Assembly (NCBI RefSeq): GCF_001297705.1
Contig: NZ_LIRF01000003.1
Location: 1,054,001-1,118,000, forward strand
Reading direction: 5' to 3'
Origin: Chryseobacterium sp. ERMR1:04
Lineage (GTDB): Bacteria; Bacteroidota; Bacteroidia; Flavobacteriales; Weeksellaceae
Length of the DNA stretch: 64,000 nucleotides
Under the pieces are notes generated by a model. It saw only the letters and a list, made by a program, of their open reading frames with translations, did not search any database and was not told the DNA's origin. Shown piece after piece: positions 42,691-52,300 of the stretch (position 1 is its first letter; each line of letters begins with the position of its first letter). A program made the translations under genes and the position numbers.

Positions 42691-42710
42691 GGCTCATCTA
42701 TCGATGAGCC
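42691..42710 (-). terminator. Terminator of the 48-aa Cys protein gene
   Basis: A perfect 8-bp stem (GGCTCATC / GATGAGCC) with a 4-base loop is followed on the minus strand by TTTCTTGTTT, 17 bp after the stop codon. Confidence 0.7.
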
Positions 42711-42727
42711 TAGCATTTAAAAAAACA

Positions 42728-42874
42728 TTAAAGTCTCGCACAGTGTGAACACAGAGGTTTACCACCTGTTCCACTGCGTTTGTTTACTGTTTCGATGTTA
42801 TTACCCTCTGTACATTTCGTGTCGTTGTGATGTACATTTTGCTTAATACTGTAAAAAGCTGCTGTTTTTGACAT
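42728..42874 (-). CDS. Small protein with C-terminal CxxC, 48 aa
   Basis: The frame encodes MSKTAAFYSIKQNVHHNDTK, then CTEGNNIETVNKRSGTGGKP and LCSHCARL. Three cysteines (one in HNDTKC, two in CSHC) and paired histidines suggest zinc binding. The gene is framed by its own terminator, and the codons show no chance-ORF composition, so I regard it as real. It was found by reading short frames; no family name is known to me. Confidence 0.65.
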   Translation of the reverse strand: MSKTAAFYSIKQNVHHNDTKCTEGNNIETVNKRSGTGGKPLCSHCARL

Positions 42875-43013
42875 AAATATTTTTTCATGTTAACCCTGTA
42901 AAAATGAACATAAAAACAACACAGTATTTACGGGAATCCTCATCTCCATTTTTTATTTATAATAAAAATACATCTAAGAAAAAACATATAAAAACCACAC
43001 GGTCTATATAACA

Positions 43014-44312
43014 TCAAAGTTTCCTTCCTTTCGAGGGAACATCACTCTTACTAATCTTTTCCTTCTCCTCATTCCTAAACGAAAAATCCAACCTCCCCTT
43101 CACCTTATCAAACCTCAAGTACCCCTGATACTTCTTCCCGTTCCCATCAACCAATCCATCAACATACGCCGTCTCCCCTGCCTTTAATCTATCCATCTGC
43201 CACAAACGAAGCCTACTCCCTCTAAATACAGTCGGAACTTCAACCTTCCCTCTAATCCCTAAATCTCCAAACCTCAGACTCTTAATATTCTTCTTAAATA
43301 AAAACTCTACATACCCTTTATCTGCATTAAACTGTACATTCGAATTAAACAAAGTTCCCTTCTTAGACAACATATTTTCAATAAACAAAACTTTCCCTTC
43401 TTTAAGGGTTTTCTTTTGTACTTCATTCAAAGTCACCCCACAAATTACCAACGGAACTTTAATAGATCCCGATCTCCAAGCCACCAGTTCATTAGTTAGC
43501 CGATCTCTGCTAATCACCGAAGGAATCACCTCATCTGTCTTAGGATTAACCAAATTAACAATCCTCCCCATATTTCCTGTTTCAAAAAGTTTCTTTTTAT
43601 CTTCTACCGTAAATATATGTCCAAAGAATGCATTATTAAGATCAGGCACTTTACGGATTCCATGAATACAGGGTTCCACTTCTCCAACATCATTACATTG
43701 AAGTGAAAGCCTTGCATCCATTATAGTAACTGCTTTACCAAAATTAATCTTAACAGGAATGAGATGAGGCGTTTTATATCCTTTGAGTAAAGGCTCCAGT
43801 GCATTCAGTTTTTCAAGCTTTTCCTGATTCAGTCCAAACTTTTCCATAATCCCCCAATTAATCTGCTCAATCTGATACCGATAAGGAGGTCCGATTTTAT
43901 TAGAATCAAAAGATTGAGCAACAGACTGAACAGTTCGGTCTTTTACCGCATCTATTGATACCTCATATTCTTTAAGTCCTTCCTTTTCATCGTTTGATGC
44001 ATTCGTAACATAAGCCTGCAGCTCCTTAGCAGTTTCAACAGCATCATATTCCGTTACTTTAAAAAAAGAAAAATCAGATGGGTTTTTCAGCTGATTATAG
44101 AAATCCGAAAAGAATTTAGCAAACGACTCATCATTAGCTTCAATATGAAGAACTTCACCATAACCTTTATGTTGAGTCAATACTTCCTTTAACTGACCTT
44201 GAGAATCTACGCCATTAACAAGTCCAATTGTATTATTCTTATGATGTAATACGAGTAAAGTATCCCCTACTTTCTGTATAGCCTCTGTGTCATGAGTTTT
44301 GTTTTTTTCCAT
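43014..44312 (-). CDS. DUF4099/DUF3945 domain protein of conjugative elements, 432 aa
   Basis: The N-terminal half, with the PYRYQIEQINWGIMEKFGLN and LLKGYKTPHLIPVKINFG segments, fits DUF4099. The C-terminal half, with VVAWRSGSI-type and LRLWQMDRLKAGETAYVDGL, DGNGKKYQGYLRFDKVKGRL, fits DUF3945 repeats. Such proteins are carried by Bacteroidetes conjugative transposons and plasmids, where they lie near mobilisation genes. No relaxase or transfer gene is present in the window, so this is probably an orphan left from an element. Cytoplasmic. Confidence 0.8.
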   Translation of the reverse strand: MEKNKTHDTEAIQKVGDTLLVLHHKNNTIGLVNGVDSQGQLKEVLTQHKGYGEVLHIEANDESFAKFFSDFYNQLKNPSDFSFFKVTEYDAVETAKELQAYVTNASNDEKEGLKEYEVSIDAVKDRTVQSVAQSFDSNKIGPPYRYQIEQINWGIMEKFGLNQEKLEKLNALEPLLKGYKTPHLIPVKINFGKAVTIMDARLSLQCNDVGEVEPCIHGIRKVPDLNNAFFGHIFTVEDKKKLFETGNMGRIVNLVNPKTDEVIPSVISRDRLTNELVAWRSGSIKVPLVICGVTLNEVQKKTLKEGKVLFIENMLSKKGTLFNSNVQFNADKGYVEFLFKKNIKSLRFGDLGIRGKVEVPTVFRGSRLRLWQMDRLKAGETAYVDGLVDGNGKKYQGYLRFDKVKGRLDFSFRNEEKEKISKSDVPSKGRKL

Positions 44313-44724
44313 AGCTTCATATAATGAGGCTATAAATTATAAACCAATAGTACCTATTGAAAACAGATAGCAGGCAATGGCTTTACTTGACAGTGAATGT
44401 CACGGTTAATATAGAAAACAGTAGAACTCCCATCTTTTATTATACAAATGAATGTTATTTAATATTATATCAAGATTTTATAATGATAAGAACAGAATTA
44501 ACAATTTTGTAAAGTTTCGGATAAATACAACCTTAAAAATATGAAGTTAGATCAGATCTAAAAAATAATACAAAATATCCTCCGAGTGTCCATCCTGCCA
44601 TTTACAAGACTCAATATGGGTATACCTAAAGCCAAATTTTGGGGTACAAACTCATGTGATAAATCTGGGCTTTATTTATTTTGAATTCTTTTAGCTTCTT
44701 CCTAAATTTGCAAAAAATAAATTG
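44313..44724. other. Spacer with a possible gene fragment
   Basis: On the minus strand a short stretch reads PKFGFRYTHIESCKWQDGHS and EDILYYFLDLI with a stop (about 44560-44660). It looks like the C-terminus of a lost protein but is too short to identify. Otherwise empty. Confidence 0.25.
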
Positions 44725-45084
44725 ATGAATTATACCCTTGAACTCAATACCCAGAAACAAGGCTCTAATATTGTTTTTAATACTATCATTTTTGATGCAT
44801 TCAAAGTGAATATTGTTGAAAGATATACAGGGAAAATGCGATTTAATCAAAAACTTAGTCACATTTTATTTAAGGTTAGAACACTGAATAATGATATCAT
44901 AACCACAAGAAATGGACATTTAAGGATAAAGATTAAAAACGATGAATTTGATACCTATCAAAAATTAATTAATGTTATCAATTCTTATGATTACAAAAAC
45001 AAACTGATTAACAGAAAAACTGCTGACCAGGATTATGTTCATTTTATGTTGGGATTAGTGATTTCTAATTATCAGCTTAGTTAA
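44725..45084 (+). CDS. Hypothetical protein, 119 aa
   Basis: ATG 44725 is chosen over the TTG three bases before. The sequence (MNYTLELNTQKQGSNIVFNT, ERYTGKMRFNQKLSHILFKV, RKTADQDYVHFMLGLVISNY) has no signal peptide or membrane segment and no domain that I recognise. It lies in mobile-element-like DNA between the DUF3945 gene and the serine recombinase. Confidence 0.5.
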   Translation: MNYTLELNTQKQGSNIVFNTIIFDAFKVNIVERYTGKMRFNQKLSHILFKVRTLNNDIITTRNGHLRIKIKNDEFDTYQKLINVINSYDYKNKLINRKTADQDYVHFMLGLVISNYQLS

Positions 45085-45511
45085 TATTTTTCATCTGCAC
45101 CTTCTACTTTCAGAATCAGCAATTAATTTCTATACTATTAAAAAAACATCGCTTCTTTTATCATTAGATATCAAATCTCTGTAGAGGAAAAACTACCCTA
45201 CCTTCAGATTAATGTAAGAGTAAATATCGACCTATGGCGTGGTAAAGATTATCTTAATTATATTTCTTAAAAAAAACATTCCATTGATCATCAGAAAACT
45301 CTTTAAGATTAAATATTTTTATAAAATCATCTTCTAAATTTTTATTTTTCACTGAACTAGATTTATAAAAGCTCATATAGAAAACGGTGGTATTTTGAGA
45401 TTTTTTAAAATATGGATTTCAAATTTTTTTTTAAAATTCGCTTTCTCAAAATCTCGTATCATTAAACAAAGTTTCATAAATTTACGGAGTATGAGTTTAA
45501 TGTAACAAAAT
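45085..45511. other. Spacer with possible integrase relic and recombination site
   Basis: Plus-strand pieces LLLKKTSLL and, out of frame, KLPYLQINVRVNIDLWRGK resemble the N-terminal arm-binding part of Bacteroidetes tyrosine recombinases, but the match is weak. A minus-strand frame at 45254-45376 (MSFYKSSSVKNKNLEDDFIK to FFKKYN) may be another fragment. Before the recombinase gene is an inverted repeat GAGATTTT (45397-45404) / AAAATCTC (45448-45455) that could be part of its crossover site. Confidence 0.3.
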
Positions 45512-46117
45512 ATGAAAATTGGATATGCAAGGGTTTCGACCAAAGACCAAAATTTGGATTTGCAAATTGAAGCTTTAGAAAAAGTAGGTTGCGAGAAAAT
45601 TTATCAAGAGAAAATTTCTGGCGAAACAAAAAATCGTCCCGAACTTGATAAAATGATTGAACAGTTCAGAGAAGGTGATGAACTTTATGTTTGGCGACTT
45701 GATCGATTAGGAAGAAGTCTAAAACACATTATTGATTTAGTTTTAAGTGTAAATGAGAAAGGTATCATTATAAAAGGTCTTGTTGATGGTGTAGATACTT
45801 CTACGATTAATGGTCGACTATTTTTAAATTTGATGGCTTCTTTAGCTGAATATGAACGAGAATTAATAAGAGAAAGAACCAATGCCGGATTACAATTTGC
45901 AAGAGCTAGAGGACGGACTGGAGGTAGACCAAAGGGGTATGCGAAGGAAACAATCTCGAAACTTTTGATTATGCGTATTATTTATAAAGATCCAACCAAA
46001 ACTCCAGAAGAAATTTATAAGCCACTTGAACTAACAAGGGCAACATTTTATAGGTATGCTAAAGTTCTTGACAATCATACTGATGAAGAAATTAAAAAAA
46101 TGTCGAACAAAAAATAA
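45512..46117 (+). CDS. Serine recombinase (resolvase/invertase family), 201 aa
   Basis: The catalytic domain has the nucleophile Ser in KIGYARVSTKDQNLDLQ, the ELYVWRLDRLGRSLKHIIDL arginine motif and LMASLAEYERELIRERTNAG before the long helix. GRTGGRPKGYAKE is the hinge and the C-terminal part (TPEEIYKPLELTRATFYRYA) is the HTH. Length and motifs are those of a small resolvase/DNA invertase. It cuts and rejoins DNA at paired sites. No obvious invertible segment or Tn3 transposase is adjacent; the neighbouring inverted repeats at 45397/45448 are a candidate site. Confidence 0.95.
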   Translation: MKIGYARVSTKDQNLDLQIEALEKVGCEKIYQEKISGETKNRPELDKMIEQFREGDELYVWRLDRLGRSLKHIIDLVLSVNEKGIIIKGLVDGVDTSTINGRLFLNLMASLAEYERELIRERTNAGLQFARARGRTGGRPKGYAKETISKLLIMRIIYKDPTKTPEEIYKPLELTRATFYRYAKVLDNHTDEEIKKMSNKK

Positions 46118-46190
46118 TAATTAATAATTTTGAAAGGTCATATGCTACTAATGTGTTCTTAATATGGCCACTCCTCAAGCAAAATGAAAA

Positions 46191-46232
46191 AACCCATATA
46201 AATCGTCTGATTTGAAACGATATATATGGGTT
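46191..46232. terminator. Bidirectional terminator
   Basis: A 16-bp stem with one mismatch (AACCCATATAAATCGT with complement) lies between the plus-strand recombinase and the minus-strand GG-leader peptide gene, and fits convergent transcripts. Confidence 0.65.
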
Positions 46233-46333
46233 ATTGCCATAATTCATGTTTAGGAGATGTCTTTCCTGAATACAACAGACTGGAATCCTTCAATTAGGGC
46301 ATAAAATAGTACCTTAGACAGACGGCAACTCAC

Positions 46334-46534
46334 CTACAACTGTAATATCCCCCCATCATGTGGACGATAATCACCTATAATTGGTTTTCCTTCAAGCTCT
46401 ATTCTAAATGCTTCAAAGCTAGTTATAGATACTACTGTCGTCAATCCTCCACCTACAATCTTTTTCAACTGATTATCTTTAAGTTGCTTGAAATTTTTAG
46501 TTTCGGATTTGTTTGACTTTTTTAAATTTTTCAT
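46334..46534 (-). CDS. Bacteriocin-like double-glycine leader peptide, 66 aa
   Basis: The leader MKNLKKSNKSETKNFKQLKD continues NQLKKIVGGG, with a proper double glycine. The core is TTVVSITSFEAFRIELEGKP then IIGDYRPHDGGILQL, without cysteine. The leader is the kind removed by C39 peptidase transporters. The window has no such transporter, so export must rely on genes elsewhere, or the peptide is an orphan. Confidence 0.65.
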   Translation of the reverse strand: MKNLKKSNKSETKNFKQLKDNQLKKIVGGGLTTVVSITSFEAFRIELEGKPIIGDYRPHDGGILQL

Positions 46535-46820
46535 AATAAAAATTTTATTGGGTTAATGCTATAGTAAAGATATTACTTGCTAACATTAAATCCCAATGGC
46601 TTTATTGAAAAAACAATTTTATGAATGCTGTTGTGATATATTGTAATGATTTGGTATATTATGTGATGATTTGTGAGCTATTTCAAGATTACATGATTGA
46701 TATATGTTGTTTCTCATGAGTTTTTTTTCGTAAAAAAGGAGGATTTATAGAACTGTAGAAGATCGTATTTATGTAGAAAATTCGTATAATGACAAAATTG
46801 CAAGAAAAATATTATTTTTC
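46535..46820. other. Gene-free AT-rich spacer
   Basis: Nothing recognised apart from the promoter region of the GG-leader gene. Confidence 0.35.
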
Positions 46821-46867
46821 AAGAGCCTGTTTAAATATTATTCAATAATATTTTTATAGCAGATAAT
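46821..46867. repeat. Inverted repeat, left copy (flanks the TPR-HTH gene)
   Basis: This begins AAGAGCCTGTTTAAAT and ends GCAGATAAT. It pairs with 49082-49127 in inverted orientation with only a few differences over about 47 bp. AGAGCCTGTTTAAA is reminiscent of insertion-sequence ends. Confidence 0.85.
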
Positions 46868-47345
46868 GTGACCATGTTCTCGGAATTTTCCATTAGTAAT
46901 TCATAACTTTAGTAAAGCCTTCTGTCATTATCAAACTAATAAAAGGTTCTTTTAATAATTTATCTAATGAGGTTCCCGTAAATAAATTTAATTTTTAAAG
47001 TATAATGTTAAAGATTAAAACCAAATTATTATACTTTTCAAATAATAAAAAAACTGATTAATGAAGGTCTTTTATTGACAGAAATAAGTCAAAAATTAAG
47101 ATGTAATGAATCAGATATAATTGATGATTTCAATTAGTATAGTGCAAAAAATATTATATAATCTCAAAAAATGATGAAAGAAAAGGAACTTAGTATATAT
47201 ACTAAGTTAGTGTATAGTAAAATTTAGACATAAGATTTTTATTGATTTTAACAATGTAGACAAATGTGACTTTTTGTATACATTAAAGTAGTTTATTTCT
47301 ATATAAAGTGAATTGTTGAATGTATGCATGACAAAATTTTAAACG
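46868..47345. other. Spacer inside the inverted-repeat-bounded segment
   Basis: It contains a short plus-strand stretch reading KKLINEGLLLTEISQKLRCN then ESDIIDDFN and a stop (about 47049-47138), which looks like an HTH fragment, and a 22-bp perfect palindrome at 47187-47208. Confidence 0.35.
47187..47208. promoter_or_regulatory. 22-bp perfect palindrome
   Basis: Each arm is AACTTAGTATA with no loop. It lies 138 bp beyond the stop of the regulator gene. With no T tract on either side it looks more like a protein-binding site than a terminator. Confidence 0.4.
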
Positions 47346-48872
47346 CTAATTTGTCATAGACAATACAATATATAACTCATCCTGATTTTTAAGGCTAATT
47401 TTTCTATTGATTCTGTATCTTCTTGCTTCGGCAGCACGAGTACTACAATTCGTATATTGAGCAATCTCTTTAATCCTAAAATTCATTTTCAAGAGTGAAC
47501 AAAAGTTTAAATCAGCTATATTAAGATCTGGATATTGATCTTTAAGGGATCTGTAAAAATCAGGATATGCTCTCTGAAATTCAATATAAAAGCTGTTAAC
47601 ATTTTCTTTAGCCAAAGCAACTAATTTTTTTGTAATAACAGAATCATCATATAACATACTCGCTTTAATATTGCGCATATCTAAATTTTCTTGAAGAAGT
47701 TCACAATTACTATTAATTTCTTGTATAGGTAACTCTTCTAGAATAGTTTGTAATTTATCTTCTCTTAAATACTTCTTATAATAAAATAGTAAATAGAATA
47801 AGCTACCAAAAGCAATTATACAAATAATAATAGTTAAAGGTATGTTTTGAAGTTTCACTTTTTTATTTTCCTCCATTGCATTTATATTAATAGTATTAAT
47901 CAGTCGTATATTTTCTACTTTCTTCTGTTCTAGACTGATACTATCACGACAATGATTACTCTTTTTGGAAAAAATAATGGCACTTTCAAAATCTTTTAAT
48001 TCCTCATACGAAGCAGAGAGAAGACCGTACATCTCATAAAGTTTATAAGGATTGCCTTTTGCTTTTATAATACCCTCATTGAGATAATAAATTGCTTCTT
48101 TATACTTTTTTGAATTAGAGGCAATGCTTGCTTTTATTATTAAACTTTGAATTATTAATGATTCATCAGGAAATGATGTAAGAAGCCTATCAATTTCAGA
48201 TACATAATGACTTGCGTCTTCTAACCTTCCAAAGTAAGAAAGAGTAAAAGCGAGTGACTCTAAAGTATAAATTACTGTTATTTTTTTTAACCTATGTGTA
48301 TCATTTATTTGTAATATCTTAGAATAAGCATTTTTTTTAAATGCTATAATTTCATTTAATTTATGCTCTGAATTTTCACTAGCTTCAATTAAATCAGCCT
48401 TACCTAAAAGAATGTATATATGATTAATTTCCTTATCTATCTTTGAAGTCACAGAAATATTATATTCCTCAGCTTTTTTTAAAATTTGCTCTGGAATAAT
48501 AGTATTCTTTAATTGCAATAAAATACATTGATATAATAACAAAAATCTACATAACATATTCTTGTCGTTATTTGCTTTAGCCAAATTCATTCCCTCATTT
48601 ACTTTAGCTAAAGACGCCTCATTATTTCCATTAAAATAATAAATTCTGGATTCTTCAAAAATTGAATTAATCTGACCTATATACGACCCGGCTTCACGAG
48701 ATATATAATACAGGCGGGTAATATTTCGAAGAGAAACATCTTGATTTATAACTCCTGTTTGATAATTTAGTTGAATTAATTTACTTATACTGTCAATTTT
48801 TCTATTTTTTGCATCTATAGTATTAAAAAAGACAAAACAAATAGGAACTAATGTTATCGCAATTTTATTCAT
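47346..48872 (-). CDS. TPR-containing membrane-anchored HTH transcriptional regulator, 508 aa
   Basis: An N-terminal signal or anchor (MNKIAITLVPICFVFFNTID) is followed by about 330 residues of TPR-like helical repeats (EASLAKVNEGMNLAKANNDK; YKEAIYYLNEGIIKAKGNPY; DFESAIIFSKKSNHCRDSIS). A membrane helix (PLTIIICIIAFGSLFYLLFY) comes next, then a cytoplasmic coiled part and a C-terminal HTH (LNIADLNFCSLLKMNFRIKE, IAQYTNCSTRAAEARRYRIN). This architecture is common in flavobacteria and senses periplasmic signals to control transcription. It stands alone between inverted repeats at 46821 and 49082. Target genes are unknown; the giant T9SS gene at 49370 is the nearest. Confidence 0.85.
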   Translation of the reverse strand: MNKIAITLVPICFVFFNTIDAKNRKIDSISKLIQLNYQTGVINQDVSLRNITRLYYISREAGSYIGQINSIFEESRIYYFNGNNEASLAKVNEGMNLAKANNDKNMLCRFLLLYQCILLQLKNTIIPEQILKKAEEYNISVTSKIDKEINHIYILLGKADLIEASENSEHKLNEIIAFKKNAYSKILQINDTHRLKKITVIYTLESLAFTLSYFGRLEDASHYVSEIDRLLTSFPDESLIIQSLIIKASIASNSKKYKEAIYYLNEGIIKAKGNPYKLYEMYGLLSASYEELKDFESAIIFSKKSNHCRDSISLEQKKVENIRLINTININAMEENKKVKLQNIPLTIIICIIAFGSLFYLLFYYKKYLREDKLQTILEELPIQEINSNCELLQENLDMRNIKASMLYDDSVITKKLVALAKENVNSFYIEFQRAYPDFYRSLKDQYPDLNIADLNFCSLLKMNFRIKEIAQYTNCSTRAAEARRYRINRKISLKNQDELYIVLSMTN

Positions 48873-49081
48873 GGTTATTTGTGATAGTTTGGTTAAACAA
48901 TACTTCTAATTTACATAGAGATTTTATATTATTTTACATACAAGCACAAAATATGATAATTTTAAAATAAATATTATCTATTCACTGAAGTAATTATAGA
49001 AATACTGAATTACACATAAAAAGAACATAACAATCAAATGTATCTAAATATTATGTTTTTAGGCACTGAAAACGTGATTGA
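48873..49081. other. Promoter region of the regulator gene
   Basis: No gene; the upstream region of the TPR-HTH gene up to the right inverted repeat. Confidence 0.35.
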
Positions 49082-49127
49082 ATTATCTGCAATAAAATAT
49101 TATTGAACAGAATTTAAACAGGCTCTT
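49082..49127. repeat. Inverted repeat, right copy
   Basis: Begins ATTATCTGC and ends ATTTAAACAGGCTCTT; the inverted partner of 46821-46867. No matching short direct repeat outside the pair is obvious. Confidence 0.85.
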
Positions 49128-49369
49128 AAAGAAAATAACCAGTTCTATTTCATCATATTTTACTACACAATTATATTTATTTTTACTTAAAAACAATCAA
49201 ACCACCGTTTTAGTAAAGATACATCTTTTTAATTATCAAATAGTTACACAAGCAGACAGTTCATATGTATTATATATCACAGATTTATTTTTTACAAAAA
49301 TTTTACTTTTGTGTTTTTTAATATTACTCATTCTAATAGAGGGTATTATATAAAATTACACTATAAGCG

Positions 49370-52300
49370 ATGATAAAATTTATACTTAATAGAAAAGAAG
49401 CAAAAAGTTCTTATTCTATAAAATACAACTTTCAAACTATTGCCTATCTTTGGTTCCTTCTACTAATTTTCTCTCAAGGATATAGAGCCCAAACAAATAC
49501 CCGTTATAACCAAACCATACAAGGGGGAGTTTCTCTCATTGGTAATTCATGGTATTACAGTGTAGCATCAAGTCCAACCGTAAGATTGATACCGGATATC
49601 GATGGCGATGCTTCCACGACTTGGTCTACTTCAGGAGATTTGATTCTGCCAGCAGGTTCAACTATAGTGAAAGCTATTTTATCAATAGAAAAAAATTCGC
49701 CTGCCAATTTTACTTCAGTAAGGCTAAAAGTTCCTGGAGCCGCATCATACACTACTTTAACACCAGGAACAAGTATTGCGAATAGAAGTGTATCTAATTA
49801 TACTCAAATGATATGGGATATCACTTCAATGATACCATCTAACGGTTATATTAGTACACCGGGGGAGGTCCGGCAGGAAGATATTTTCTTGCTAACCCAA
49901 CTCCAGTTCCTTCATCAATGGGAGGATGGTCCATTATTGTTGTTTATAAAAATGCTAATTCTAAATTTAGGCAAATTGCTATAGCTGATGACTGGAAAGC
50001 TTTTCCTCCCGCAGTTGTAAATACCCAAATTTCAGGATTAAAGATTCCCGCTTCAGGTAGTGTAAAAGCGGTTGTAGGAATTACGGGGACCTATGGTGAC
50101 AGAGGATATTCAGACTTATTAAAGTTTGGAAAAGTTGGAACGACTTTAACAAACCTTAAAGATCCCATGACGGGATCTACAACTGATGCATTAAACAGTT
50201 CTATTGCCTGGACTGCCAACAATAATATCTCTTCGGATGGAGGGCCTGCGATATCGGGGAATTATATCGCGCGTAATCCTATCAGTGCCGGGCATTTGTA
50301 TGGTGTGGCAGAAGCGTATGATTTTGATGCAGATATCTTTGATGCAACAGGAATATTATCTCCTTCTGCAACACCGGTTGATATTGTTTTTCAACAATTA
50401 AGTACGGGTGGAGATGCGTTAGTTAGTGGATCTTACTTTATTTCGGTAGATTTGGCTACAGCACCTAAACTCACAAAAATACTATCACCCTACATCATTA
50501 ATGATGGTGGGACAGCAACCTATACATGGACTATAACCAATACTGAAGCTGATGCCATTGTTCAGTCCATTACTTTTACAGATAACCTGCCAAGTAGTAT
50601 AAGAGTTGGAGCAATACCGAATTCCTCTATTACAGGTGGAACAGGAGGCACTATTACTGCTGTTGCAGGTTCAGGAGCAGTAACCGTCTCAGGGCTTCAG
50701 CTTAACCCTGGACAAAGTGCTACAATATCAGTAGATGTCACCAATGTTTTAGGACATATTAACGCTTCTTGTACAGGTAATCCATCTCCATTTACCAACA
50801 GTTCTTCCAATATTACGATTCCTTCAGGAGTAAGCTTAGATGCTTCAGGTATTGTTTCTCAATGCTTAATTGTAACGGGGTGCCCCGAAGTTCAAAATAC
50901 AAGTTTAAGCTTATGTTCGGATTTTACATCAGCTACTTTTGATTTTACTTCAGCCCAAGCGGATATATCAACAACGCCGGGAGTAACCTTTACCTATTAT
51001 ATCAATCAGGCCGATGCTATCGCAGGGAATACTAATACCATTGTAAGTACTACAGCTTATACTTCTGGAAATACTACAATATATGCAAGGGTAGCATCCG
51101 CACAAGGATGCTTTAGTATTGCTGAACTACAATTAAAAGTAAATACTAATCCTCTCGTACACAATGCAAGCTTAACCTTGTGTTCAGATTCAACAACGGC
51201 AATTTTTGATCTTACTTCGGCACAAAACAATATATCTACAACACCCGGAGTAACTTTTAAATATTATCTAACTCAAGCTGATGCCATCGCTGGAAATACA
51301 AATACTATTGCAAGTCCTGCCGCATACGATTCAGCAAGTACAACCATTTATGTAAGAGTACAATCTCAACAAGCATGTTTTAAAATTGCAGAGCTACAGC
51401 TGACTGTTAATCCTAACCCTACCGTACAAAATGCAAGCTTAAGCCTATGTTCGGATTCAAATACAGCAACTTTTAACCTGACTACAGCGCAAATTAACAT
51501 CAGTACAACACCGGGAGTAAGCTTTACTTATTATATCAATCAGGCAGATGCCATCGCAGGAAATACAAATACGATTGCAAATCCTACCACACACAATTCA
51601 GCAAGTACAACCATCTATGTAAAAGTACAATCCCAACAAGCATGTTTTAAAATAGCTGAACTGAAATTAACGGTAAACCCTAATCCTGTCATACACAATA
51701 CAAGCTTAAGCCTATGTTCGGATTCAACAACGGCAACTTTTGACCTGACTACAGCGCAAGTTAACATCAGCACAACATCGGGAATAAGCTTTGACTATTA
51801 TATCAATCAGACAGATGCCATCGCCGGAAATACAAATACCATTGCAAATCCTGCTGCACACAATTCAGCAAGTACAAGCATCTATGTAAGAGTAGAATCT
51901 CAAGAAGGATGTTTTAAAATCGCAGAATTACAATTAACTGTTAATCTAAAACCCGTTCCGGTAATAACCCCATCAGCTACTGTTATTTGTAATAATATCC
52001 CTGTAATCTTAACTTCAAATTTTCCCACAGGAAATACGTGGTCGACTGGAGAAACCACTCAAACAATTACCGTTACCAACGGGGGAACCTATACGTTAAC
52101 ATATAATAACGGAATCTGTGTAAGTCAGCCTGTTTCTATTACAATTGCTCAGGATGCAAATCCTAATCTACATATTACAGGAAAATTAATATTCTGTGAA
52201 GGAGATTCAACCATCTTAACAGCAAATGCCAACGGAACAGGAAACACCTATAATTGGAATACAGGAAGTACGGCTAAAATAATTACTGTAACAACTCCCG

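Noticed and set aside
42603..42707. 34-aa plus-strand ORF MKVKNFSADIAKVFIITILE and onward
   Set aside because: Its end lies within the terminator of the minus-strand 48-aa gene and nothing else supports it.
44626..44862. 78-aa minus-strand ORF overlapping the 5' end of the 119-aa gene
   Set aside because: It overlaps a better-supported plus-strand gene; only its last few codons overlap the possible C-terminal fragment, and that is in another frame.
45397..45455. Inverted repeat before the serine recombinase as an invertible promoter
   Set aside because: The arms are only 8 bp and 43 bp apart, too short for a typical invertible switch; kept only as a possible crossover site.
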